A stretch of 20,775 nt of DNA from the NCBI GenBank assembly GCA_934394985.1, contig CAKRRF010000040.1, positions 1-20,775 on the forward strand, written 5' to 3'. Below, one piece after another: positions 1-8,503 of this stretch. Positions within the stretch are counted from its first letter, which is position 1; each line of letters begins with the position of its first letter. The position numbers and the translations under genes are program-made. The notes below the pieces were generated by a model. It did no database searches. It saw only the letters and a program-made list of their open reading frames with translations, and was not told the DNA's origin. The stretch comes from an uncultured Marvinbryantia sp. GTDB taxonomy: Bacteria; Bacillota; Clostridia; Lachnospirales; Lachnospiraceae.

Positions 1-1
1 G

Positions 2-1453
2 AAACCACAAATACCTGAAACAGATGAACTTGAGGAACGTCTGAGCACGGCAAGAGCAAAGCTGTCTGCATTGCAGATGCAGATAAAGGAACATGGATTG
101 CCGGTACTGGTACTGTTTGAAGGCTGGGGAACCGCCGGAAAAGGCAGTGTACTTGGTAAAGTAATAAAAAACATTGACCCACGTTTCTTTAAGGTTGCGA
201 CCATGGATGCACCGACCGAGGAAGAAAGACGTAAGCCGTTCTTTTACCGTTATTTTATTAAAATTCCGGAGAAAGGAAAGTTTGAGTTTCTTGATTCCGG
301 CTGGATGGACGAGATTGTAAATGACTGCCTGCACGAACGTATGGGAGAAAAAGAATACAAGAAAAAAATAGAGAGTGTGAAGCGCTTTGAACGCCAGCTC
401 ACAGATAATGGGTATCTTGTTCTGAAATTTTTCTTTCAGATAAGTCAGAAGGAGCAGAAAAAACGAATTGAGCATCTTAAGGTTGATAAGAATACCGAAT
501 GGCGGGTCAGCCGCAATGATGACTGGCAGAATAAGCATTATGATAAATGCCTTCATGTATTTGACAGATATCTGAATGACACCAATGCTGCGGCAGATCC
601 ATGGTATATCATAGATGCAAAAAACAGAAAGTGGGCAGAGCTTCAGGTCCTGGAAACGCTAGTCAGTGGCATAGAGACAGCGTTAAAAAACAGCGATCTT
701 GCAGTACCTCTTTTACAGAATGTTTTTCCATTGGAAAAAATACCAAAGTTAAGTGAAATTTCCCTGGATAAGAAGATTTCCGAAGAAGAATACAAAAAGG
801 AGCTAAAAAAACTTCAGACTAGGCTCAGTGAGCTGCATAACAGGCTGTACAGAGAAAAGATTCCGGTGATTATTGCATATGAGGGCTGGGATGCAGCCGG
901 TAAAGGCGGAAATATAAAAAGAATCACGGAGGCACTTGATCCGAGAGGGTTTGAAGTGCATCCGATAGCAAGTCCGGAGCCACATGAAAAGGCCAGACAT
1001 TATTTGTGGAGATTTTGCAATCGACTTCCAAAAACAGGTCATATCGCTATTTTTGACCGTACCTGGTACGGCAGGGTAATGGTTGAGAGACTCGAAGGAT
1101 TCTGTAATGAAAACGAGTGGCAGCGTGCCTACAATGAAATGAATGAGTTTGAAAAAGAATTAGCAGACTGGGGAGCCGTTATTATCAAATTCTGGGTTCA
1201 GATCGACAAGGATACGCAGCTTGCGCGCTTTGAGGATCGGCAGAATACACCTGAGAAACAGTGGAAGATTACGGATGAGGACTGGCGTAACAGAGAAAAA
1301 TGGGATTTGTATGAGAGCGCAGTTAATGAAATGCTGAAAAAGACGAACACAACCTATGCGCCATGGCATGTACTTGAGTCAAATGACAAGAAGTATGCAC
1401 GAATAAAGGCATTAAAGATTGTAATTGAAGCGATTGAGAAAGCATTGAAATAA
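2..1453 (+). CDS. pap: Polyphosphate:AMP phosphotransferase, two PPK2 domains (5' end missing)
   Basis: This protein is expected to transfer phosphate from polyphosphate to AMP, giving ADP, in the cytoplasm. The reading frame is open to the left edge, so the gene begins outside the window; the first in-frame ATG at 71 lies inside the conserved region and is not the start. Two PPK2-like P-loop domains are visible. The first has EGWGTAGKGS near 119-148. The second has the canonical EGWDAAGKGG at 881-910 and a lid motif DRTWYGRVMVER near 1057-1092. The first copy lacks the Asp of GWDAAGKG, and the place of its lid holds LDSGWMDEIV, so it is probably non-catalytic, as is known for the N-terminal half of two-domain PPK2 enzymes. 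The visible 483 residues are close to the usual length of about 500, so only a short N-terminus is missing. An Gfo/Idh/MocA gene follows 45 bases later. Confidence 0.9.
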   Translation, partial: KPQIPETDELEERLSTARAKLSALQMQIKEHGLPVLVLFEGWGTAGKGSVLGKVIKNIDPRFFKVATMDAPTEEERRKPFFYRYFIKIPEKGKFEFLDSGWMDEIVNDCLHERMGEKEYKKKIESVKRFERQLTDNGYLVLKFFFQISQKEQKKRIEHLKVDKNTEWRVSRNDDWQNKHYDKCLHVFDRYLNDTNAAADPWYIIDAKNRKWAELQVLETLVSGIETALKNSDLAVPLLQNVFPLEKIPKLSEISLDKKISEEEYKKELKKLQTRLSELHNRLYREKIPVIIAYEGWDAAGKGGNIKRITEALDPRGFEVHPIASPEPHEKARHYLWRFCNRLPKTGHIAIFDRTWYGRVMVERLEGFCNENEWQRAYNEMNEFEKELADWGAVIIKFWVQIDKDTQLARFEDRQNTPEKQWKITDEDWRNREKWDLYESAVNEMLKKTNTTYAPWHVLESNDKKYARIKALKIVIEAIEKALK

Positions 1454-1498
1454 AGGAATGCTAAAAATATTTATAGATTAATTTACGGGGGAAAAATC

Positions 1499-2482
1499 AT
1501 GAGAAAAATCAGATGGGGCGTTATGGGAACAGCCAATATTGGTGCAGGATGCACCATTCCGGGAATGCAGCAGGCAGACAATTGTGAGTTGTATGCAATT
1601 GCCGGAAGAAATATGGAAAAAGCAGAGCAGTTTAAAGAAAAGTATCATTTTCAAAAAGCTTACGGAAGTTATGAGGAACTGCTTGCGGATCCGGAAGTGG
1701 AAGCAGTGTACATTCCGCTTCCAAATACATTGCATTGTGAGTGGACAAGTAAAGCACTGAAAAGTGGAAAACATGTGCTTTGTGAAAAGCCATTGGCACC
1801 GACAGAGGCACAGGCGAAAGAACTGTTTGCCACAGCAGAAGAAAACCATGTGTATTTGATGGAGGCGTTTGCGTATCTGCACAGCCCATACATTGCTGCA
1901 ATCAGAGAAGAAATACAGAAGGGAACAATTGGAGAAATCCGTTATATGGAATCTGAATTTATTACCTCCGATTATGACAAGAGCAATATCAGGATGCGAA
2001 GAGAAACACTGGGGGGATGTACCTATGATCTTGGTGTATATGATATCAGTCTGTCTTTAGCATTGTTGGAGGAAGAACCGGTTAAGATACAGGCAAGTGC
2101 TATTTTTTCAGAAGATAACATCGATAAGCTTACCTCGGTTGTTATGGAGTATGAGGATGGTAAAAAGGCAGCATTTACCTGTGGAATGGTATTAGCTACT
2201 GATCAGGACAAGCGAATTGACCATTTGGAAGTTCATGGGACAAAAGGAAGTATAAAGGGAATAGAATTTGCGTTTAACCGAGATGGAGAATTAAGCTATA
2301 TCGTGACAGATGCTGACGGAAAAGAAGAGATCAAAAAAGTATCGATACCACAAAATTACCGTCTGGAAGTGGAACAGATGGGAAGATGTGTAGCAGGTGA
2401 GGAAAGTCCGCTGATCACGAAGAAATTCTCTCTGGCCAATGCGCGTATAACCGATCAGATTCTTGAGAAAATAGGATATTAA
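1499..2482 (+). CDS. Gfo/Idh/MocA family NAD(P)-dependent oxidoreductase
   Basis: This is a probable cytoplasmic dehydrogenase acting on a sugar, polyol or related alcohol. The N-terminal Rossmann fold starts GVMGTANIGAG (residues 8-18). The family's catalytic Lys motif is seen as CEKPLAPT near residue 95. The C-terminal half starts around residue 120 and carries GGCTYDLGVYDISL near 171-184, the family's sheet-domain signature. The 327-residue length is normal. The start is supported by the GGGGG run just upstream of the ATG at 1499. The substrate cannot be read from the sequence, since no sugar transporter or isomerase adjoins it. It lies 45 bases downstream of the polyphosphate phosphotransferase gene and may share its transcript. 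Confidence 0.9.
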   Translation: MRKIRWGVMGTANIGAGCTIPGMQQADNCELYAIAGRNMEKAEQFKEKYHFQKAYGSYEELLADPEVEAVYIPLPNTLHCEWTSKALKSGKHVLCEKPLAPTEAQAKELFATAEENHVYLMEAFAYLHSPYIAAIREEIQKGTIGEIRYMESEFITSDYDKSNIRMRRETLGGCTYDLGVYDISLSLALLEEEPVKIQASAIFSEDNIDKLTSVVMEYEDGKKAAFTCGMVLATDQDKRIDHLEVHGTKGSIKGIEFAFNRDGELSYIVTDADGKEEIKKVSIPQNYRLEVEQMGRCVAGEESPLITKKFSLANARITDQILEKIGY

Positions 2483-2625
2483 GAAGAATATGGTATGACA
2501 GAGAAAAAGTGTGAATGGAAAACTGACAAACAGCTGGAAGAATACAGAAATCTGTGATAAGATAAGACAAATATATTTTTGGAAACCAACAAACTGCAGA
2601 AGATTATGAGACAAGGGGGATTTCG

Positions 2626-4212
2626 TTGGCGGGAAAAGAATTTGTCAGAGAATTACGGACACACAGAAAAACATTAAAAGATAAGATAAGAGAGAAGGCG
2701 CAGGAATCCGTAAAGGCAGTACTTCCGGTGATGGTGATAGTACTGATATTGAGTTTTCTGATAGCGCCTCTTTCCCCTGACATTATGGTGGAATTTATGA
2801 CAGGCGCTGTGCTGGTTATTATCGGCATGGCGTTTTTTTCTCTTGGAGCAGAAGTATCCATGACTCCAATGGGAGAACGGGTAGGCGGTAATCTGGTAAA
2901 AACCAAAAAGCTGTGGTTTATTATCGGAACCGGTTTCGTGCTGGGAATGATGATTACCATATCAGAGCCGGATCTTCAGGTGCTTGCACGGCAGGTACCC
3001 TCTGTACCGAATATGGTATTGATCTTATCGGTGGCATTGGGGGTAGGCTTATTTCTTGCAGTTGCGTTGATTCGTATCCTGGTGGGCTTTGCGCTTGCGC
3101 CTCTGCTGATTTTATTTTATCTGCTTATTTTTCTGCTTGCAATGCTAGCACCGGCAGATTTCCTTGCAGTCGCCTTTGATTCGGGCGGTGTAACGACAGG
3201 CCCGATGACGGTACCGTTTATTATGGCCCTGGGTGTGGGTATTTCTGCAATTCGAAATGACCGTCATGCAGAAGATGACAGCTTTGGTCTGGTAGCATTG
3301 TGTTCGATTGGACCGATTCTTGCGGTTCTGATCTTAAGTCTGGTGTATCAGACGGAAGGAAGCTTTTCACCGGAAATCGGCAGGAATATTGCTACTTCAG
3401 TGGAAGTGGGACAGCTCTTTTTTGAGGCAGTTCCGGATTATATGAAAGAGATTGCGGTATCCCTTCTTCCGATTACGGTTTTCTTTGGACTTTTCCAGAT
3501 GTTTTCTCTGAAGCTGGAGAAAAAAACGTTGAGCAAAATATTGATTGGACTGGTATATACCTATATTGGCCTGGTATTGTTTTTGACAGGTGCAAATGTG
3601 GGATTTATCCCTGCCGGAAATGCACTGGGGACAGTGCTGGCAGCACTTCCGTATTCATGGATTCTGATACCGCTCGGTATGCTGATCGGATATTTTATTG
3701 TAAAAGCAGAACCGGCTGTATATGTGCTGATGAAGCAGGTAGAAGAACTGACCGATGGCGCTATATCAGGAAAAGCCATGCAGATCAGCTTATCTATTGG
3801 TGTTGCGGTATCAGTAGGACTTTCCATGATTCGTGTACTGACAGGAATATCTGTTTTGTGGTTTTTGATACCAGGGTATGTCATTGCACTGGGACTGACA
3901 TTTCTGGTGCCAAAGATCTTCACCGCAATTGCCTTTGACTCGGGTGGTGTGGCATCCGGGCCTATGACTGCGACATTTTTGCTTCCACTGGCACAGGGAG
4001 CCTGTATCGCCATGGGGGGAGATGTAGTACGTGATGCTTTTGGTGTAGTAGCGATGGTAGCTATGACACCGCTGATTACGATACAGATTCTGGGTGTATT
4101 GTATGTAAGAAGAGAAACACAGTCTGCCGACAGAAGCACCGGTGTGGAATACCAGGTGGATATTGCCGAACTGTTTGCAGAGTATGAAGATGATGAAATC
4201 ATTGAGTTCTGA
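2626..4212 (+). CDS. DUF1538 family multi-pass membrane protein, internally duplicated
   Basis: This is a probable permease of unknown substrate in the inner membrane. It has a basic, soluble N-terminal helix of about 30 residues, then roughly a dozen hydrophobic segments in two homologous halves. The duplication shows as AFDSGGVTTGPMT (about residue 183) against AFDSGGVASGPMT (about residue 436), and as SEPDLQVLARQV (about 113) against AEPAVYVLMKQV (about 361). The Asp and Gly-rich repeat motifs in membrane context suggest a substrate path at the two-fold axis; that is inference. Translation most likely starts at TTG 2626, because AAGGGGGA at 2613-2620 sits 5 bases upstream and no usable ATG follows before the first membrane segment. 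A P-II-like regulator follows after 17 bases, a pairing that suggests the channel or carrier is gated by a small-molecule-sensing P-II protein. Confidence 0.88.
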   Translation: MAGKEFVRELRTHRKTLKDKIREKAQESVKAVLPVMVIVLILSFLIAPLSPDIMVEFMTGAVLVIIGMAFFSLGAEVSMTPMGERVGGNLVKTKKLWFIIGTGFVLGMMITISEPDLQVLARQVPSVPNMVLILSVALGVGLFLAVALIRILVGFALAPLLILFYLLIFLLAMLAPADFLAVAFDSGGVTTGPMTVPFIMALGVGISAIRNDRHAEDDSFGLVALCSIGPILAVLILSLVYQTEGSFSPEIGRNIATSVEVGQLFFEAVPDYMKEIAVSLLPITVFFGLFQMFSLKLEKKTLSKILIGLVYTYIGLVLFLTGANVGFIPAGNALGTVLAALPYSWILIPLGMLIGYFIVKAEPAVYVLMKQVEELTDGAISGKAMQISLSIGVAVSVGLSMIRVLTGISVLWFLIPGYVIALGLTFLVPKIFTAIAFDSGGVASGPMTATFLLPLAQGACIAMGGDVVRDAFGVVAMVAMTPLITIQILGVLYVRRETQSADRSTGVEYQVDIAELFAEYEDDEIIEF

Positions 4213-4229
4213 GAAAGGAAAGCGCAGAT

Positions 4230-4907
4230 ATGAACAGAGTATCGATGCTGGTTACGATCAGCAGCCGGAAAAAAATATCAGAATTTGTAAAATTTTATAA
4301 AACGCATCAGGTAGAAACCGGGACGATTTCTCTTGGAAGAGGAACTGCGTCCAGTGAGGTGTTGGATTGCCTGGGGATGGAAGACGAAGAAAAAGGTATT
4401 TTTTTCTCAGTAATAACAGAACCGACCTGGCAGAAGCTGCAAAAGGGGTTGCAGAAAGAACTGAAGATTGATATTCCGGGAACGGGCATTGCCTTTACAG
4501 TTCCGCTCTCCAGTATTGGTGGAAAGCGGTCACTGGCATTTTTTCTGGATGGACAGGAATTTGAAAAAGAGGAGGAAACGGAATTGAAGGATGCAAAGCA
4601 CGAACTGATTATTGCAATTGCCAATTACGGATATACCACAAAAGTCATGGAAGCTGCCAGAACCGGAGGCGCAACAGGCGGAACGGTACTTCATGGAAAA
4701 GGGGTAGGAATGAAGCGGGCGGAACAGTTTTTGGGTGTATCACTTGTCTCAGAAAAAGAAGTGATCTTTATCGTCTCAAAAAAAGAAGAAAAAAATGCTA
4801 TCATGAATGCCATTATGGAAAAAAACGGAATTGGAACAAAGGCAGGAGCCATTGTATTTTCACTTCCGGTCACGGAAACAGCAGGACTGAGACTTTTAGA
4901 AGAATAA
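4230..4907 (+). CDS. P-II-like nitrogen-regulator family protein, tandem duplication
   Basis: This is a cytoplasmic signal protein of the P-II superfamily. Classical P-II proteins are about 112 residues and trimeric; this one has 225 residues and two P-II-like units in a row. Unit 1 (about 5-105) contains GTISLGRG at 31-38, and unit 2 (about 124-221) contains GTVLHGKG at 151-158. After each motif the order matches: a T-loop-like segment, a strand, a helix, then a terminal strand (GIAFTVPL against AIVFSLPV). Unit 2 is closer to canonical P-II. No T-loop tyrosine in the usual uridylylation context is obvious. The start ATG is preceded by GAAAGGA. The gene is 17 bases after the DUF1538 membrane gene, so it very likely regulates that protein, as GlnK regulates AmtB. 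The ligand is unknown. Confidence 0.85.
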   Translation: MNRVSMLVTISSRKKISEFVKFYKTHQVETGTISLGRGTASSEVLDCLGMEDEEKGIFFSVITEPTWQKLQKGLQKELKIDIPGTGIAFTVPLSSIGGKRSLAFFLDGQEFEKEEETELKDAKHELIIAIANYGYTTKVMEAARTGGATGGTVLHGKGVGMKRAEQFLGVSLVSEKEVIFIVSKKEEKNAIMNAIMEKNGIGTKAGAIVFSLPVTETAGLRLLEE

Positions 4908-4951
4908 CAGATATCATTTAGAATGGAAAGGTAACAAGTAGAGGTACAAGC

Positions 4952-5764
4952 ATGGAGTTATATGAAAAATATGAGCTGTTAAAACAGGAACTGAAATCCT
5001 ATGGCAGTGTGGCCATTGCATTTTCCGGAGGTGTGGATTCCACCTTTCTTTTGAAAGCTGCAAAAGAAGTACTGGGAGATCAGGTGCTGGCAGTGACAGC
5101 TTGTCCGCGCTCATTTACAGAAAGAGAAAGAAAAGAAACAGAAAACTTCTGCCGGGATCAGGGAATCAGGCAGGTATTTTGTCCAATTAACGAACTGGAG
5201 ATCGAAGGCTTCAGTCAGAATCCACCGGATCGGTGCTATATCTGTAAAAAGGGGATTTTTGGAAAGCTTCTGGAAGAGGCAAAAAAACATCACATGAATA
5301 TGGTAGCGGAAGGATCCAATATGGATGATACAGGGGATTACCGACCGGGACATAAAGCCATCGTTGAACTGGGAGTGGCCAGCCCACTGCAGAAATGTGG
5401 ACTCTATAAAAGTGAAATTCGACAATTATCCAAAGAACTGGATTTACCAACCTGGGATAAGCCATCTTTTGCCTGTCTGGCTTCTCGATTTGCTTATGGA
5501 GAGACGATTACAGAAGAAAAACTGCGCATGGTAGATGGTGCGGAGCAGATGCTTCTGGATATGGGATTTCCACAATTCCGGGTGAGAATGCATGGAAAGA
5601 TCGCAAGAATCGAAGTGTTGCCAGAACAGATGGAGAAGATCTTCCAGGGAGATAACAGGAAAAAGATAGTGAATCGTTTGAAAGAACTGGGATTTCAGTA
5701 TGTGACATTGGATCTTCAGGGATTTCGGAGCGGAAGTATGAATGAAGTATTGCCAAAAGTATAG
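4952..5764 (+). CDS. larE: ATP-dependent sacrificial sulfur transferase LarE-like
   Basis: This protein belongs to the LarE family of PP-loop ATPases. Known LarE proteins adenylate a pyridinium-dicarboxylate precursor and add sulfur to it while making the nickel-pincer cofactor of lactate racemase. The ATP pyrophosphatase loop is SGGVDS at residues 25-30. The family motif PDRCYICKKGIF is near 92-103, and the sacrificial-cysteine region reads FACLASRFAYG, with the cysteine at residue 175. Only one cysteine is present in that segment, which fits the single-use sacrificial type rather than the iron-sulfur type. The 270-residue length is normal. The weak ribosome site AGAGG lies about 9 bases before the ATG. 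No larA, larB or larC is visible in the window, so the cofactor pathway is not shown by context and a different sulfur-transfer target is possible. Confidence 0.88.
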   Translation: MELYEKYELLKQELKSYGSVAIAFSGGVDSTFLLKAAKEVLGDQVLAVTACPRSFTERERKETENFCRDQGIRQVFCPINELEIEGFSQNPPDRCYICKKGIFGKLLEEAKKHHMNMVAEGSNMDDTGDYRPGHKAIVELGVASPLQKCGLYKSEIRQLSKELDLPTWDKPSFACLASRFAYGETITEEKLRMVDGAEQMLLDMGFPQFRVRMHGKIARIEVLPEQMEKIFQGDNRKKIVNRLKELGFQYVTLDLQGFRSGSMNEVLPKV

Positions 5765-5836
5765 ACGAAGAAACAAAAAAATGATACCCTAAAGAGTAGT
5801 ATATACGACAAAAAAACTATCTGAAGGAGAGTCAGT

Positions 5837-8458
5837 ATGAAGGAATCGATCAGCCGGCAGGCATATGATACTATAAAGAAAAGATTGAATCAGGTAGAAG
5901 ATATTCTGAGACAGCTTGCGGTAATCGATAAAGAACTGGATCAGCAGACACTGCATGAGGCAATTCAGACGATACTGGAAATCATTGGAGCCTATACACA
6001 CGCAGACAGGGTATTTATTTTTGACAGGGTCGGTGAGACGATAAAAGAATATACCAATTCTTATGAATGGTGTGCAGAAGGGGTACAGCCGCAGATGGAT
6101 CATTTGTTGCATGTGCCATCTGTTATGATGCCTTGCTGGGATGAGAATTTTGAAAAAGGAAAAAGTATTGTGATTTCAGATCTGGAAGAAATCGCTGATC
6201 AGATGCCTTCTGAATACAATTTGATGAAGTTCCAGGATATACATTCGGAGATTGCCGTACCGATTTTCTATAAGGAGAGACTGACCGGATTTATAGGACT
6301 GGACAATCCTGATCTGGAAGAACAGGAACTGCTGCTTCAGTTGTTGAATCTGGTAGGAACCCATCTTGGCAGTAATCGGGAAAATATCCGTATGGTAGAG
6401 CTGCTACAAAACAAACAGAGAAAACTGGAAAAAAGCATTCAGCAGCAGGAAGAGGAAAAGAGCATTCTGAATGTGCTCTGCTATGATTATACATCGGTTT
6501 ATGTTGTAGACCTTCAGGCAGATCAGGCAGATATTATCAAGTTGGAAAAAAGTTCCAATATTTCAGAACTGATTAAAAAACCAGAACACAGGATTCTTGG
6601 CTATTCCAGACTGCTAAAAGAATACTACGAGCATTTTGTGATAAAAGAAGAACATCCGGATTTTCTGGAAATGTTAAGTGCGGACAGGATGAGGAAGGCT
6701 CTGAAGAAGCAGGAAAGGCTTTCTTATCGTTATCATACCTATCCGAATGCAGACGGAAAAGAATACTTTGAGATACAGATTACCAGGATAGATGAAGAAA
6801 ATAAGGATCGTAAGATTATTGTGGGATTCCGACATATAGATGATATTATCAAAGAAGAGCGGAAGCACCAGAACTCCCTGAGAAAGGCGCTGGATGAAAC
6901 ACGTCTGAACAATGAGATTATTTCTGCTATCAGCAAAATTTATTTTGTGATTTACCGCATTGATCTGAAACAGGATTTTTATGAAGAAGTATCCAGTGAC
7001 AGCGAAGTACTTTCACTGACCGGAACAGATGGAAAAGCATCAGAACAAATGCAGATGATATGTGGAAAATTTGTGGCACCTGAATATTGTGAACGTGTCA
7101 TGAGATTTTTGGATATTTCCACACTGAGGGAACGGATGAAGGAAGAGGAGACGATTGCCATAGAGTACCTGGCCAGAGATGGCAACTGGCATCTGGCCCG
7201 ATTTATTGTCAAGAAGCGAGGCGAGAATGGAGAGGTAGAAAATGTGCTGTATGTCACCCGTCTGATTAGTGACGAGAAGCGCCGGGAGCAGTACTGGATT
7301 ATGATTGCAGATGCGGCGAATAAAACAAATGAAGCAAAATCAGAATTTCTTTCCCGTATGTCTCATGATATTCGAATTCCGCTTAATGTTATTACCGGGC
7401 TGGCAGATGTGGCAAAAGCGCATCAGGAAGAACCGGAAAAAGTAAGAGATTGCCTGGAAAAGATTGGCATGACAGGCAGAGGGCTTCAGAAGCTGGTCAA
7501 TGATATACTGGATATCAAGCAGATCGAAAGCGGAAAATTAGAGATACACCCGAAGGAAATGAAAGTGGCGGATCTGTTTGATAGTATGCAGAAAATGCTG
7601 GATAAAGATATATTGAAGAGAAAACTGGAATTTTCCTGTGTGCAGCATGATATCCGGTATCCATACTTGTTGGCTGATCAGCTCAGACTGGAGCAGATCT
7701 ACACCAATCTTTTATCGAATGCGGTAAAGTACACTCCGGATGGAGGAAAGATATCCTTTGAATTATACGAAAAAGAGATCGAAGAGGATGAAAAAATTCA
7801 ACTGACAGCGGTAATCAGTGATACGGGAATTGGCATGACTGAGGAATTTATGAAGGAGATGTACTCAGAATTTGCAAGAGCCGTGGACACCAGAGTAAAC
7901 AAAGTGCGGGGAAGCGGGCTGGGACTAGCGATTGTAAAAAAGATCACTGACCTGATGAAGGGAGATATGGAAGTACAGAGCAAACCGGATCAGGGCACCA
8001 GATTCTGTATCAGCTTTTGTTTTCCGTGGATTGAAAAAGAAGAGAATGAGACAAAAGAGCAGAAAAACATGGCTCTGGCTGATTTCTCTGTTCTGGTGGC
8101 AGAAGACAATGATCTGAATTATGAAGTAGAAGAAGAATTGTTGTCTATGAGAGGAATGCATTGTACCAGAGCAGAAAATGGTCAGGTCTGTGTGGAAAAA
8201 TTTCAGAATTCGAAGCCTGGCTGCTATGATGCCATTCTTATGGATATGCAGATGCCGGTGATGGATGGCCCGACTGCCGCGAGAACTATACGACAGCTGA
8301 ATCACCCACAGGCGGGTGAAATACCGATTATTGCAGTAACGGCAAATGCATACAAAGAAGATATTCAAAAATGCCTGGAAGCAGGCATGAATGCCCACCT
8401 GGCAAAGCCGGTGGACTATCAGAAATTAACAGAAGTACTGATGAGGTTCTGCCATTAA
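5837..8458 (+). CDS. Soluble hybrid sensor histidine kinase/response regulator (GAF-PAS-PAS-HisKA-HATPase-REC)
   Basis: This is an 873-residue signalling protein with no evident membrane segment, so it should sense a cytoplasmic cue. Domains in order are: an N-terminal GAF domain (about 25-180); a coiled stretch (about 190-210); two PAS-like regions beginning with similar VYVVDL and FVIYRIDL strands (about 213-335 and 365-480); HisKA with MSHDIRIPLN, phospho-acceptor His510; HATPase with N-box LLSNAVKYT (about 623-631), DTGIGM (about 662) and GSGLGLAI (about 692-699); and a C-terminal REC domain with acidic pair AEDND and ILMDMQMPVMDG, phospho-acceptor Asp803. All key catalytic residues are present. 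No HPt domain or DNA-binding output is attached or adjacent, so the partner is unknown. The start is supported by AAGGAG about 8 bases upstream. Both neighbours are on the same strand. Confidence 0.93.
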   Translation: MKESISRQAYDTIKKRLNQVEDILRQLAVIDKELDQQTLHEAIQTILEIIGAYTHADRVFIFDRVGETIKEYTNSYEWCAEGVQPQMDHLLHVPSVMMPCWDENFEKGKSIVISDLEEIADQMPSEYNLMKFQDIHSEIAVPIFYKERLTGFIGLDNPDLEEQELLLQLLNLVGTHLGSNRENIRMVELLQNKQRKLEKSIQQQEEEKSILNVLCYDYTSVYVVDLQADQADIIKLEKSSNISELIKKPEHRILGYSRLLKEYYEHFVIKEEHPDFLEMLSADRMRKALKKQERLSYRYHTYPNADGKEYFEIQITRIDEENKDRKIIVGFRHIDDIIKEERKHQNSLRKALDETRLNNEIISAISKIYFVIYRIDLKQDFYEEVSSDSEVLSLTGTDGKASEQMQMICGKFVAPEYCERVMRFLDISTLRERMKEEETIAIEYLARDGNWHLARFIVKKRGENGEVENVLYVTRLISDEKRREQYWIMIADAANKTNEAKSEFLSRMSHDIRIPLNVITGLADVAKAHQEEPEKVRDCLEKIGMTGRGLQKLVNDILDIKQIESGKLEIHPKEMKVADLFDSMQKMLDKDILKRKLEFSCVQHDIRYPYLLADQLRLEQIYTNLLSNAVKYTPDGGKISFELYEKEIEEDEKIQLTAVISDTGIGMTEEFMKEMYSEFARAVDTRVNKVRGSGLGLAIVKKITDLMKGDMEVQSKPDQGTRFCISFCFPWIEKEENETKEQKNMALADFSVLVAEDNDLNYEVEEELLSMRGMHCTRAENGQVCVEKFQNSKPGCYDAILMDMQMPVMDGPTAARTIRQLNHPQAGEIPIIAVTANAYKEDIQKCLEAGMNAHLAKPVDYQKLTEVLMRFCH

Positions 8459-8503
8459 GGATGGAAAAAGAGCGAACGATTCAGTAACTGCAAAAGGGGA
8501 TTT

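Noticed and set aside
2483..2625. Promoter in the gap before the DUF1538 gene
   Set aside because: Only an isolated TATATT at 2572-2577 was found, with no -35 match at a suitable distance.
3561..4202. Minus-strand frame of 213 codons opposite the DUF1538 gene
   Set aside because: It is antisense to clear membrane-protein coding sequence, Ser/Thr/Ile-rich, with no ribosome site or family resemblance.
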